64,000 bases of DNA from Linum tenue (lineage: Eukaryota > Streptophyta > Magnoliopsida > Malpighiales > Linaceae), in the NCBI GenBank assembly GCA_946122785.1, contig CAMGYJ010000004.1:22019684-22083683 (forward strand), in the 5' to 3' direction. A program made the position numbers and the translations under genes. Positions 32,293 to 43,570 of this stretch are shown here, piece by piece. Every line of letters starts with the position of its first letter. The stretch's first letter is position 1. The notes beneath the pieces were generated by a model. That model ran no database searches and was not told the DNA's origin. It worked only from the letters and a program-made list of their open reading frames with translations.

Positions 32293-33233
32293 TGATAAAT
32301 CACCAGGGGGTACTTTTGATCAGAACTACGCAACAAACGATCTCTCAAACGATAAATGATGAATAGGTAGAATTTCGCCACAATCAAGGTGTTTACTTGA
32401 TTGATAAAAAATCTTGACCCATTCTTGAATCCTCACAGAAAAGCTTGACAAACGTTCTCGAAGTAGCAATGAAATTCCCCACACAACTAATTCAAGGATT
32501 TGATTCTTGAGAACACTCTCAAAGAACACAACTGTGCAAAGTAATTTTTTTTCATCTAAACTTGATTCTTTACAATGTAAATAGAAAGGTATTTAAATGC
32601 AAAGAAAACCTAATACAAACCTAATGGAATTAGGAAACAAATAAGGTAAAAACAAACTCTAAAAAGGTTGCAATTTCGGACCCAAACTCTCTTTCTTGGA
32701 GCATAAGTAAGCTGCATTTTAGCACAAGCAAACTGCCAGAAAAACAGTTTTCGTACTAACTTCGTGCCTTTCAATCGAGACCTTCCAGAACTCCAATCTT
32801 TCATCCAATTCCTTCCCTTTGTATAAAAACATACCTAGTTTCATGTTGTGGAAGCCTTTGGACTCGAATCATATCCATGCTCCTCGAATTGAGCTCCAAA
32901 GTAGGCTTCACAAACCAGTTTTCTGCCTTAGTCATTTTCAGGGAGTTTCCAGCTTTCCAAATGACAACTTTGGACGTCTGGGAAATGATCTTAATGGCTT
33001 CTTCTAGATCCAAAAATCATGCCATCTTATAGAGGGCAACTTTATCTACAAAACAAGCTCTTAATCTTGAATTTTCATTGACCCAATTGTGAGAACTGAG
33101 AACCAACCTCTAAAGTAGGCCACCTGAAACAGTTAAAACACTTAACCAAATTCTGTCCTTTTTCTTGCCAATTGTGATTGCTTCTTTGTCAAGCAATAAA
33201 AACGTATAGAGTTGGCCATTTGGAATCATAACA
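32293..33233 (-). repeat. 3' LTR of the inner gypsy element
   Basis: 941 bp, TGATAAATCACC to GGAATCATAACA (plus strand). It is strongly similar to 36366-37302 over its whole length. The minus-strand start TGTTATGATTCC follows the purine tract. Confidence 0.8.
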
Positions 33234-33779
33234 GGCTTGCCCTCTTCAAAAGTTTTGACCTTAAAGCTTGATGCTTTGTCTTGTCAAAATCGTTATATAA
33301 TTGATCCGAAATTGGATCTAAATTAGGTTGCTCAAACACAATTTTTGTCATAAAAATTGCACCTTCAAATTCGGCTCCAATCTGTTCCAAATCCTTCTTA
33401 GTATTCCAAGACTCACCTCCCACACAAAAATTGACTAAATCTGGACACAGAATCGGATTTTTCACATTTAAGCACTCTGGCAAAAAATTTCCAGATTCTG
33501 GCGCTGGAAAGGATTCCGAAAATTTCTTCCAAATTGGAAATTTCTACTCGAGGCCATCTCGATCAAATTTGTTGCTCGCAATTAACTCGCCTGGCTCCCA
33601 TAAGACGATTCTGGTCTATCCCAGCCTTCGACGTTCTCCAAATCACCCCAATTTAGCACTCCCATTTTTCCTGCCGTTGACAAGGTTTGAATTTCCAGAT
33701 TCCGGCAACCCAAACCCAGATTCTGGCGAGAGAAACTTAATTTCCGGCGAGCTTAAACGCGAAGTGAGAGTTTTTAATT
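33234..33779 (-). other. Internal region of the inner gypsy element
   Basis: No clear protein match. On the plus strand it includes two GATTCTGGCG-type phrases (about 33494 and 33718). It stops at the direct repeat TTTTTAATT (33771-33779) where the MULE-type element enters. Sequence resumes at 35278. Confidence 0.5.
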
Positions 33780-34368
33780 GGCCTAATACCAAAAAAGGGC
33801 CCATAGTTTATGGTTTAGGTCACTTATATCCCTATGTTTATACTGCGTCACTTATGTCCTAAAGTTTAGAACTTTCATGTCACTTTTGTCCTGCTTGGTT
33901 TTGTTGACTGTTAGACTTGACGGTCAAAACCAAACGGCAGTCAACATTTTGTTGACTTTGAGCCAACATATTTGCCATGTCATTGACACATCAGAAAATA
34001 ATATTTTTTAAAATTTAATTAAAAATAAAAAAATTCACTCACTCCACAAATATTTCTTTCTAGCCCAAATTAATAAACCCAAAAAAACCTTTTGCTTCCT
34101 TCTTTTCTCCTTCGTATCTACACACGCAGACACGGCGACCACCAACAACAACGAGATGCAAGCTGCCTCTAGAGGCGAGACGGCTGACCACGGCGGGTCG
34201 GGCCTTGATGCAGGGGAGGTAGCCGGAGCGGATCGAGCCTTGTCGCAGGGGAGGTAGTCGGGGTGGATCGAAATAGGAGGCCGAAATAGTCAGAGCCGTC
34301 GCTCGGAGGTCGAATATGGGAACTCGAACTTTCCTTCGTCCTCTATCTTTCAATCTCTCTGTCTTTCA

Positions 34369-34689
34369 GTGGCAGCGGTGCGTGGCCGACAAATAGACGG
34401 AGCGAGCAACATCCAGAAGGAGGCTAGACTTCGTCGTCGATTTGAGCGCGGCTCCGCCTGGTTCTCTTCCGTCGTCGATTCGAGGGCCGAATCTCCCTTT
34501 CTTGTTCATCGGATTCATTTAGATGGAGAAATCGAAGATGCCATTGGGTCGGATGGGAAGACGATGGGTCCGGAATCACAATTTGGGTATGGGATTCAAA
34601 TGAAAGATGGGGAATTCAATTTGAGGATTGGGTCTGGAATCCAATTTGGGTCAGGGATTCAATTCAATCTGTGTCCATTGATCCTTTGA
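34369..34689 (+). other. Short ORF in the MULE, coding unproven
   Basis: A 106-codon frame with no recognised domain; it has Gly/Phe/Gln-type repeats near its end (SGIQFGSGIQF). It lies in the CG-rich interior of the MULE-type element. Such elements sometimes carry captured host exons (Pack-MULEs). I cannot name a parent gene, and chance is a fair explanation. Confidence 0.25.
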
Positions 34690-34710
34690 ATTTTAGGTTT
34701 TCGTCTGAAG

Positions 34711-34950
34711 CAGTGGCGTAGCCAGACATCGAGTCCACTGGGGTCCTTAAAATTTTACGAACATAAATGCTTGTGTAGCTAATGAATTTTGAGTTAACCG
34801 GGGTCCTTGGTGAGCTAACATCGTTGAGAGTATGGGGTCCTAAACTTGAATTACCGTACTAAAACCTATGTATTTAAAGGGTTTTGTTGCCCAATTATTT
34901 GCCAAGTGGGGTCCTAGGACCCCTCTCCTCCTTACCTCCCTCCGCCACTG
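34711..34950. mobile_element. hAT-type MITE, 240 bp
   Basis: Inverted termini CAGTGGCGTAGCCAG and its mate CTCCGCCACTG, flanked by the 8-bp duplication GTCTGAAG at 34703-34710 and 34951-34958. An 8-bp duplication and the CAGTGGCGG-type end are typical of hAT elements. It has no transposase. Confidence 0.85.
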
Positions 34951-35286
34951 GTCTGAAGAAGATGATATGAAAATGAAGGAGGGGGGAGAGCCAGAGAGGG
35001 CAAAGTCCCATTTTTCAATTTTTATTGTTTCAGTTTCTTATTAGAATATGTAATTTTATTTTTAAGTACTAATCTTTATTTTTTATTACTTTATATTAAG
35101 TGACGTGGCAATAAAAATACAAATCATATGCCACATCTTTGGTCAAAATTTTGACCATTGACTATTAACAGTCAAAGTTAACGGAGATTAAACTTCAGGA
35201 CATAAGTGACGCGGTATAAACATAAGGGTAAAAGTGACCTAAACCCTAAACTATGGGCCCTCTTATGGTATTAGGCCTTTTTAATT

Positions 35287-36349
35287 CTGCCATCTCCTCG
35301 TCCAATTGAGGACTCGTAAACCTTCCTTGGACCTCCACTAACTTGTCCATTGTTTTATTCTTGATCGATTCGCGCCCAATCTCACCAACCAATTCACCCT
35401 TCTCAACCTCTTTTTTCATCTCGTTTTGGCCCAAAATTTGGGAATTGGGCGTTTGTGATTCCCCTCGTTCCGACTCCAATTGATCATCATTACACGTTTT
35501 TTACTCCGCAACGAACTTGTCGATATCGTTGGTTTCAATCGCAATAGTCTCGATTTCTTCCCCCGATTCACTCTTTCTCCTGTCCTGTTTCACCGATGAA
35601 AAAACAGAGTCGAGAAACTCTACTCTCGTCGCCGGGTCGAGTCACGCGATGGTGGTCGATTTTGGGCCTTCTCCTCACTTCCCAACATACCTTCAATCTC
35701 TAGGGATACCTTAGAAGTCTCGTCATGCTCGGGTTTCCCCTAATCGTCGTTGGCAATACTGCTGGCGTCGGAGCTTTGTTTCATCACAAAAACAGGGGCG
35801 TCCTGCTCCGGCATGCGTCCTTGTTGGGCTGCTTCTCAACATCAACGGTGTCGTTTAAAAAACCTTCTGATACTCTTCCTTGAGTGGGTGCATCTCCCTC
35901 AAGTCGTCAGCAGCTGCCTCTGGAGCCAAAGGATTCAAAACGATCGCCTTGTTTCCATTCTGCAAGCGAAATTTTTGGCTTCGTCGGCTAAGCAGCCGAA
36001 CTTGTCGATCATGAAACCAAGGCTTTCCCAAAACAATATGGCTGAGCAGGTTGTAAACCACATTACAGAGTACTCTATCTTCATATGAACCAATAGAAAA
36101 CTCCACAGCCACCTGGGAAATCAAGAAGCTTGGGTATTTCTTGTACGATAATTGGACATTGTAGGGAGCTGGATGTAACTGTGATTGCAGTCCTAACTTG
36201 ACCACGGTTTTGGAGGAAATTAAATTCCTCTCCCTGCCTCCATCAACGAGCACCAAGCACAATTTATCCTTGACTAAACATCGGGTAAAGAACATTGATT
36301 CATCATTACAAAACTCAGCCGTCAATCCTTCTTGCCACTGACTTGAACC
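35287..36349 (-). pseudogene. Aspartic protease region of the inner gypsy element
   Basis: The minus-strand frame 35855-36349 shows the retropepsin fold of gypsy elements: FTRCLVKDKLCLVLVDGG with DGG in place of the usual D-S/T-G, ERNLISSKTVVKLGL, VEFSIGSYEDRVLCNVV and IVLGKPWFHDRQVR. The leader runs from the PBS through VSEPGSSQWQ. RT and beyond are absent. The stretch 35287-35854 holds no clear domain. Confidence 0.75.
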
Positions 36350-36365
36350 AGGCTCTGATACCACT
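36350..36365 (-). other. Primer-binding site, tRNA-iMet type
   Basis: Minus strand AGTGGTATCAGAGCCT just inside the LTR. TGGTATCAGAGC is the complement of the 3' end of plant initiator tRNA-Met, the common primer of copia and chromovirus elements. Confidence 0.9.
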
Positions 36366-37302
36366 TGATAAAGCACCAGGGGGTGCTTTTGATTGGAACA
36401 ACCCAATAAACGATCTCTCGAACGATAAATGATGGATAGGTAGAATTTCGCCACAATCAAGGTGTTTACTTGATTGATAAGAAAACTTGTTAATCAATTC
36501 TGGAATCCTCACAGAAAAGCTTGACAAGGGTTCTCGAATTAGCAATGGAATTCCTCACACAACTAACTCAAGGATTTGATTCTTGAGAACACTCTCAAAG
36601 AACACAACTCTGTCGAGTAATTTTTATTCAACTAAACTTGATTCTTTACAACATAAATAGAAAGGTTTTTAAAGGCAAAGCAACCCTAATACAAACCTAA
36701 TGGAAATAGGAAACAAATATGGTAAAAACAAACTCTAAAAAGGTTACAATTTTCGAACCCAAACTCTCCTTCTTGAAGAACAAGTAAACTGCCTTTTAGC
36801 ACAAGCAAACTGCCAGAAAAACAGTTTTTGTACTAACTTCGTGCCTTGCGTTCGAGACCTTCCAGAACTCGGATCCTCCATCCAATTCTTCCCTTTGTAT
36901 AAAAAAAATACCTAGTTTCATGTTGTGGAATCCTTTGGACTCGAATAAGATCTATGTTGCTCGAATTGAGCTCCAAAGTAGGCTTCACAAACCAGTTTTC
37001 TGCCTTAGCCATTTTCAGGCAGTTTCCAGCTTTCCATATGGCAACTTTGGACGTCTGGAAAATGATCTTAATGGCTTCTTCTGGATTTAAAAACCATGAC
37101 ATCTTATAGAGGGCACTTTATCTTCAAAACAAGCTCTTAATCTTGAATTTTCATTGAGCCAATTGTGAGAACCAAGCCTCCAAAGTAGGCCACCTGAAAC
37201 AGTTAAAACACTTAACCAAATTCTGCACTTTTTCTTGCCAATTGCGATTGCTTCTTCGCCAAGCAATAAAACATATTGAGTGGGCCATTTGGGATCATAT
37301 CA
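36366..37302 (-). repeat. 5' LTR of the inner gypsy element
   Basis: 937 bp, TGATAAAGCACC to GGGATCATATCA (plus strand), a near-match of 32293-33233. Confidence 0.85.
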
Positions 37303-37450
37303 CAACTTATTGATTTCCCATCGTATCTTCTTCAAATTGGGTCATCTTCGTCGAATAAAAAATCTCCACGGTTTTGCGACGAACTCTGCTTGTACCAAAC
37401 AACAGGTTCTTCTTCTTCTCCCTTGTGTAGAACTAGGCTCTCATACCACT

Positions 37451-38308
37451 TAATACGACCCTGGGGGTCTATTTTATCAAAGTAACGCAGCAAACAATCA
37501 ATCCGAAGATTGATTGAACTTGAATCAAGAACAAAGCGTTCTTAATACAAAATTGGATAAGATGGAACCAACGAACAATTCCACACTCGGGGAAAGCTCG
37601 TATGGTATAAAAAGGTAGTTGCTCGACCACAATTGAAGGCACTATTCAATCGATACACAAGGAAGTCTAAATACATTCTAACTTGAAAAAGAGTTTAAAT
37701 AGACCTAAGCTACGTCTAACAACTAACAAGGAAGTCTAAATACAATCTAACTCGAAAATGAATCAAATATAACAATCCTAGTTGAATAAGGAAAGAAAAT
37801 CTTGTTTTTTACATAGGCAGATTTTCGTGACTTCGTACTAACTTTGAGCCTTTTGTTCAAAGCCTTCCAGGTATCCAACTCTTCATCCAATGCCTTTTTG
37901 TTGTACATTAACATATTTACTTTCATGTGGTATGAAGCTCCTGACTCGAATCTCAACCATGCTTCTTGAATTGAGCTCCCAAGTAGGCTTCACGAACACG
38001 CTTTCTGCCTTGGCCAAATTCTGGCAGTTTTCAGCTTTCCAAATAGCAAATTTTGACATCTGGAAAATGACCTTGTGGACTTTCTCTCGGTCTACCAAGC
38101 ATACCATCGTGTAGATAAATTTCTTATCTTCAAAATAAGCTATCAAACTCGAATTTTCATCAAGCCAATTGAGAGAACCGATCCTTCAAAGTCAGCTACC
38201 TGAAACATGAAAAATACTTGGACAAGAATTAGTGTTCTTCAGGCAGCTTGAGCTTGTTTCTTCGTTAAATAATTCAAACTTGTAGAGTGGCCTATTTGGG
38301 ATCATATC
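37451..38308 (-). repeat. 5' LTR of the older gypsy element
   Basis: A diverged third copy of the same LTR family, TAATACGACCC to GGATCATATCA. Its TG end is mutated to TA. It shares the phrases GTACTAACTT, CTTCATCCAATGCC, CTCGAATC and TTTTCAGCTTTCC in order with the other two. Confidence 0.75.
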
Positions 38309-40165
38309 ACTCCTGCTCGTGGACTAGCTAACACACATAGTGTTAGTAAACCACGTAAATCGTGTGTCGTGTGCTTTCTATTTTTCGTTTTCTTGCTTTG
38401 TCGAATCCTCCAATTTCCCGATCCGCATAAAACAGTCGTAAAAAGTGGTATCAAAGCCGCAACTGGAAATCAGGCTAGGGTTTTAATTCTGAAGAATGAC
38501 GTCAGTAAACATGAAGATCGAGAAGTTCACGTGAAGAACAGCTTCACTATATGGCAGTTCAAGATGTTGGCTTTATTGAAACAAGAAGGGTTGTGGGAAC
38601 CGTTGTCTGCGAAACAGAAAGGCAGCGGTCGATGACGATGAGTGAAATACCCTGGAGGAGAAGGCCCACTAGACCATCATGCTATCGTTGTCTGATGACG
38701 TCATCATTGAAGTCGCTGCTGAGAAGACTGCAACGGGCTTGTTGTTAAAGCTGGAGAGTCTGTATATGACAGTTTTTAACCAACAAGCTGCATCTCAAGC
38801 AACGGTTGTTCATCTTGAGGGAACATCTAGAACAATTTAATTCTATTTTGTTGGATTTACACAATATAAATGTGAAAGTTGATGATGAAGATGCTGCCAT
38901 AATCCTGCTTGTGTCTTTGTCGAGTTCATATGAGAATTTTGTGGATTCTTTTATTGCGGGGAAAGATAGCTTGTTATTAGAGGATAGATATGCTCTTTAC
39001 ACGAGAGAGATCAGACATAAGGCGTCCGGATCTGGTACAGGTGATGAAGCATCGGGGTTGGCTGTTATATGTGGAAAGGGAAAGAAGAAATCTGGTAAAG
39101 GGAATTCGAACAAGAATTTCAAAGGTCCCAGTCCACATCCAGGTGATGCTTGTCACAAGTAAGGAATTGGGGGCATTGGAAGTAAAACTGTCCCAGGAGA
39201 AGAGGGCAACAGAAGAACCGAGGTTCAATTGTCGTGGCAGAAGTGGACAACAGTTCTGAAGACGATCTCGCCTTGGCTGTAGATGAGAAGGCACATCGTG
39301 GTGATGTGTGGTTACTAGGTACTGCAGCCTCATACCATATGTCTCCGAACAGGGATTTCTTCACAACCTACAAGTAGATAGATGGTGGTAATGTATTCAT
39401 GGTAAATGGAGTTGTCTGCAAGGTTGTTGGAATCGGGTCCATAAGGGTTCGGACACATGATGGTTCGTTCTGTACCGTGAATGATGTCAGGCATGTTCTA
39501 CGAATGACAAAGAACCTGATCTCCTTGAGTCTGCTCGATAACAAGGATTTCAATTTCAAAGGAAAAGGTGGAGTCGTGTATCTTCGCAAGGGTTCGAGGA
39601 AGGTACTGAAAGGCGTGAAACGTGGTACCTTGTATGCATTACAAGGAAATTTGTTGTTAGGTTCTGCTGCATTTGCATCGTCTTAGGTTCATCAAGAAGA
39701 TATGACCACTCTCTGGCACATGAGACTAGTTCATATGAGTGAACGGGGGATGAAAGTTCTATCGAAGAGGGATCTTCTTTGCAGGCAAAAGGTGCAGAAT
39801 TTGGTAATATGTGAGCATTGTGTGTTTGAGAAGCTACATCGCAGCAAGTTTCCCAAGGGTATCTACCGGACCAAGAGGATACTGGATTACCTCCACTCTG
39901 ACTGTTGGGGTCCTTCACGAGTTGAATCCATTGGAGGGAGCAGGTATTTTTTGTCAATCATTGATTATTATTCGAGGTTTACTTGGATTTTCATTATGAA
40001 GCATAAAAGGGATGCTTTCACGAAGTTCAACCAACGGAAGACATTGGTGGAGAATTTGACCGGTAAGAAGATCAAGAAGCTGCGAATGGACAATGGTCTA
40101 GAGTTCTGCAGCTATGAGTTCAACGAATTTTGCAATGATGAAGGGATTGCCCATCATCGAACCGT
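38309..40165 (+). pseudogene. Ty1/copia 5' half: LTR end, PBS, gag, integrase part
   Basis: LTR tail, then PBS TGGTATCAAAGCC at 38446-38458, then gag (SFTIWQFKMLALLKQEGLW near 38535; EQFNSILLDLHNINVKVDDE and LLVSLSSSYENFVDSF at 38806-39010), then a protease region (39280-39700) where the expected WILDTA active site reads LLGTAASYHMSP. GAG-pre-integrase and integrase follow: LWHMRLVHMSERGMKVL, then CEHCVFEKLHRSKF and the core (LHSDCWGPSRVES, FLSIIDYYSRFTWIF, LRMDNGLEFC). The frame ends at HHRTVRDTPQ (about 40178) where a gypsy tail begins. RT and RNase H are absent. Confidence 0.85.
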
Positions 40166-40452
40166 TAGAGATACACCTCAACTTCAAGGAGGTTCTTGGG
40201 TGGATCGAAACTTGAGGAGCAACCGTCCGGCTCACGACGTTAAAGAAGCAATTGTTGGGAGGCAACCCAACCACCATCGGTTTGTTTCCTTTTGGCTTCA
40301 ATAAGTCGACCTTTTGTTTTGCCGCCTCCTTGCTTTTCCGGATCTCACCCGCCCTCCGCTCCGGAACACCAACATTCACCCCTATCCGGTAACATCGTTC
40401 TACCTCCTTTTACGCCATTGAGGGCAATTTCGAGCTTAAGTGTGGGGGGTAG
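40166..40452 (+). other. Athila-type 3' tail with a trace of the 406-residue ORF
   Basis: Begins CTTCAAGGAGGTTCTTGGG: in the right frame this reads NFKEVLGWIET and a stop, the C-terminus of the ORF at 59303-60523. It continues with AAGAAGCAATTGTTGGGAGG, the same tail-start motif, and ends in TTAAGTGTGGGGGG (40437-40449) against the LTR at 40453. This is a third copy of the same ORF family. Confidence 0.7.
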
Positions 40453-42060
40453 TGACTTGCACGAAACTACACCACAAATTAATCCCGACTAGAGTCCAAG
40501 TTTTTAAACTCTAGTCGGGTGCAGTATAGAGCAAGTATTTAAATTGTCAACCCGGGCCGGTCCATGTACCCCTATTTCAATCGCTTAAGTTATTATCTAG
40601 CAAAACGACTTTGGGTTTTAAAACTAAGAAAACTATAAATTAAACTAGCAAGGAAAAATAAATAAAGGAAAAGTCTAACTAAGGGAGCTTCACCCAGGAA
40701 TTGCTTCCCCCTAACTAGCTACCATGACTTGTTGGATTGAATGAAGTCGTGAGGCGTAGGTAGTTGTGAACCACGGGGGTGAGCAACTAGTGATCAATCT
40801 GTCACGGAATCAATTCACTAGCGATCGATTTGTCACGGGATGGATCCACTCATCAAGTCTAGGGGAACCACTAGGAGGAGCAACTAGTGATCCATTGGTC
40901 ACGGGATGGATTCACTGGAGGTCGATTTGTCATGGGAACGATCCTCTCGCTCGGTCACTAGTGGTTGCCTAGGTCTCTCCCTCAAACCGGAGTTTGAGCG
41001 ACTTAATCACAACTAACCTAGATGCAAACTAGTAACCGCGAATCGTAGAGGGATGCATATGTGTCAGAGAGCACAATCTCAATTGCTAAACTGAGATAAG
41101 CATGAGAGGCTGTGTCACTCGACCCTCTCGGTTTAGACAATCGGTAGTTGACTTACTCCCTCACTCAACTCTAAGGTCAAACGTCTTAATCACGATTAAC
41201 CGACTTGCTTAACTCAATATTGAGGGTTGCCCTAACTTAACCTAGTTTAGGTGGCTTAGAAAGCGGAAGGAAAACCAACTCGATTGAGTCTCCCTTGGAA
41301 GGGGGATTTTCCTCTCTAAGCTAGGCTAAGTTGGCTAATTAGATTGCTAGCACCAACATGCACAAATCTAAGGGTGTTAAGCACAATTATGCACAACCCT
41401 TAGATTGCTAAGCACAAGCATACACAATCACCATGAAAACACCTCTAATACTCAAATTGATGCAAACCCACAATTAATCATTCAATCTAAACAAGTAATT
41501 ACAAAGTATTAGTTAGGGATCTACAACACCCAAGAGAAAAGAGTGAGTTTCTAGAGAGAGAGAGAGAGAAAGAGAGGGATTACAAATTTGAGCTCAAGAT
41601 CTTCTTCTTCTTCTCCTCCTAGCCTTGAACCTTCCACCCAAGCCTCCAATGATGCTGCAAGATCACTCTAGCACTCTCTCTCTCTCTCTCTCTCTCACTA
41701 GAACTCCCCTTTGGTGTTTAGGTTGAAACCCTAGAGAAAGAAAGTGTTTCTTCTCCCCAAAACCAGCTCTCCTTTCTCTCTCCCCGCTGTTGTCTTCATA
41801 TTTGCCCGAAAGCGATCAGTTCACGGACACATTGGCCAATTCACGGCCGTGAACACCTAAACGCGTCCGTGACCTCAGCGTCGTCCAAAACACACTGCTT
41901 CACAGTCCTGGGTTCACGGTCAATGACCCCAGGGCACGGTCTTAGAGACCATGAACTGCCTTGTCGTCAGTAACTTCTGGAACCCCACTGGACAGCTCGA
42001 TGTTCACGGTTTTTGGTCCAAGTTCACGGTCTTAGGGAGTCCATCACCAAACGGTAGTGT
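40453..42060 (-). repeat. Athila-type LTR, inverted
   Basis: Minus-strand LTR ending GCAAGTCA, in + reading TGACTTGC. GTTCACGG-type dyads (about 41815-42030) and the (GA)n/(CT)n tracts (41550-41572, 41673-41696) mark its promoter half. The 5' end is truncated near 42060. It is inverted relative to the tail before it. Confidence 0.6.
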
Positions 42061-42359
42061 AGTTGAGTCAATCGAGCTAGGAGGATACCCAACTTCGATC
42101 CAAAGAATGGACCTAGGACGATTCAACCAAAGAGAGCTCCCCACCTTGTAAATAGCTAGATTAGTGGTTAGCTATGTTAGTTAGTTTAATTCTTCTAATC
42201 ACCATCCTAGGTTGGCTAGATAATGAACCCTAAACCTGAAGTAGGATAAGCCTAGATCCCCGTGGTACGATAAATTCTTATTGCTTGCTTGCCCTATGCT
42301 ACACCCGATCGGCGGTTATACTTGGCCATCGATCGGGATGTTGTAGTTAGAACGAGTCA
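42061..42359 (+). repeat. 3' part of a plus-strand LTR
   Basis: Ends ATCGATCGGGATGTTG...GAACGAGTCA, matching the end of the 55271-56698 LTR in layout (CCCTAT, ACACCC, GGCGGTTATACTTGG). The 5' part is lost. Confidence 0.55.
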
Positions 42360-42759
42360 TATATCTCCAAACTCCAACCTTCATTCTTGGATCGTGAGAT
42401 CTGAATACCTTGCTAATCCATTTCTCATCAACAAACCCGTAGTCTTTGCTTGTACAACCATTTCACCCATTGTGAATGCTCCCAAGCTCTCTTTAAACCT
42501 CTTAGGTCTCTTGGACCATGGTCCATGTTAAGAGATTCTTTGACCTCGATTTTGATCGTGAGGGGTTAGCATGATTGCATCATTCCCTCTCTCTTGAAGA
42601 AGATTCAAACTTGAATTTCTATGTGGTATTGATCTCGAATCACCCCTTAAATCTTGTTGTGACATATAAATGCTCCTACATGATTTGACGTTTCCCAACT
42701 TGACCATGCACCTAGAATACTAAACTTGTCCATAAACTATTGAAGTCTTCGTCTCTCTA
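42360..42759. other. Unassigned retroelement sequence
   Basis: 400 bp with no recognisable ORF, repeat boundary or RNA. It lies between LTR pieces and is likely element debris. Confidence 0.3.
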
Positions 42760-43297
42760 ATGCTAATCTTGTCCCCAAGCAAACCAAGTCAGACACAAGG
42801 TACGATCAAAACATTTTAACCATGCAAACTTTTGGGACATATCATAGAGGTACAAAACATAAGAATTGCAAAAACCATTTAGCACCAACACATGAGCAAC
42901 AGGAACCTTGACAACTCTCACAGATGACAGTCGACTGCAGCAAAATCATGAGATGAAGAATCTTCCCTCTATTCTGAGACCAAAACATGACATGACTCGA
43001 CCACCTACACACCACATTTAACCATGCATAAAATTTAAGTTACTAGAATTGGAGACTGAGCAATCTAGGTCCTCACCCGGATAAATAGTATATGGAAATC
43101 AATCACTCACTCTTGACCAATGGGGTTAGGTCAATTTGATGCAAAAGATGTGCATGCTCATACTCTCAATCCTATCATCTCTTCACCATGATAGTAGTCT
43201 CTAAGACATCTTATAACACTTGTCATATACTACACCCTACTAGAGTTTATACTTGGGTTCTAGTCGGGATTTTATTTGTGTAGTTAGGAACAAGTCA
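42760..43297. repeat. Inverted 3' tail piece and a plus-strand LTR end
   Basis: 42770-43190 on the minus strand matches the 3' tail beginning at 5946 (CTTGTCCCCAAGCAAACC, AGTCAGACACAAGG, then GACTGAGCAATCTAGGTCC). 43192-43297 is a plus-strand LTR end (GTTTATACTTGGG, TAGTCGGGATTTTA, GAACAAGTCA). The two pieces are in opposite orientation, so the locus is rearranged. Confidence 0.6.
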
Positions 43298-43570
43298 GCA
43301 AGCTTCCATTCAGAGCTTCTTGATCAATCAAACCAAACAGAGGTTCTAAAGCCAAGATGAATAAGTAGGGGAACAACGGATCCCCCTAACTTACACCCTT
43401 TTTGCACTAAAGAATCCAAATAAAGAGCCATAGAGGCTGACAGTGAAAAACGCTGTAGAAAGGCAGACTCTAATCCACTTTATATACTTTGTAGGAAACT
43501 GCATCACTTCCATCACCCAAAACAGATAGTCCCACAATTTACAGAATCAAAAGCTTTTTGCAATATTTAT
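43298..43570 (-). pseudogene. LINE reverse transcriptase fragment
   Basis: Read on the minus strand, pieces in two or three frames give the landmarks of a plant L1-type RT: KAFDSVN, then (with shifts) FPTKYIKWI, SLYGSLFGFF, and a QGDPL-like turn just before the 5' side. It is short, with frameshifts and without endonuclease or 3' tail. Confidence 0.65.

Larger units (their letters stand above)
33780..35277. mobile_element. Non-autonomous MULE-type transposon, 1498 bp
   Basis: Begins GGCCTAATACC and ends GGTATTAGGCC, with inverted repeats extending roughly 200 bp (33780-33985 versus 35100-35277; shared blocks GGGCCCATAGTTTA, TTTAGGTCACTT, ATAAGTGAC, GACATAAGTG). It is flanked by the 9-bp duplication TTTTTAATT (33771-33779 and 35278-35286), the length typical of Mutator-like elements. 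It has no transposase. It includes CG-rich sequence (34080-34560), and a hAT MITE has entered it. Confidence 0.85.
32293..37302 (-). mobile_element. Internally deleted iMet-primed gypsy element
   Basis: 3' LTR 32293-33233, 5' LTR 36366-37302, PBS at 36350-36365 and a PPT (minus strand AAGAGGGCAAGCC) at the 3' LTR. Only a protease-like region of pol remains. Flanks read CAAAT (left) and CAACT (right), a target duplication with one change. A MULE-type element occupies 33780-35277. The protease type and the iMet primer fit a chromovirus such as Tekay or Reina, but RT and integrase are absent. Confidence 0.75.
31478..38308 (-). mobile_element. Older iMet-primed gypsy element, interrupted by a relative
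   Basis: 5' LTR 37451-38308, PBS at 37435-37450 (minus strand GTGGTATGAGAGCCTAG), a short leader 37303-37434, then the insertion 32293-37302, then gag-like sequence 31848-32292 and unassigned internal sequence down to 31478. Reading across the insertion, INKL... on one side and DLEEFKKMVIEAFN on the other are in one frame. The 3' half is missing or beyond recognition. Confidence 0.65.
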
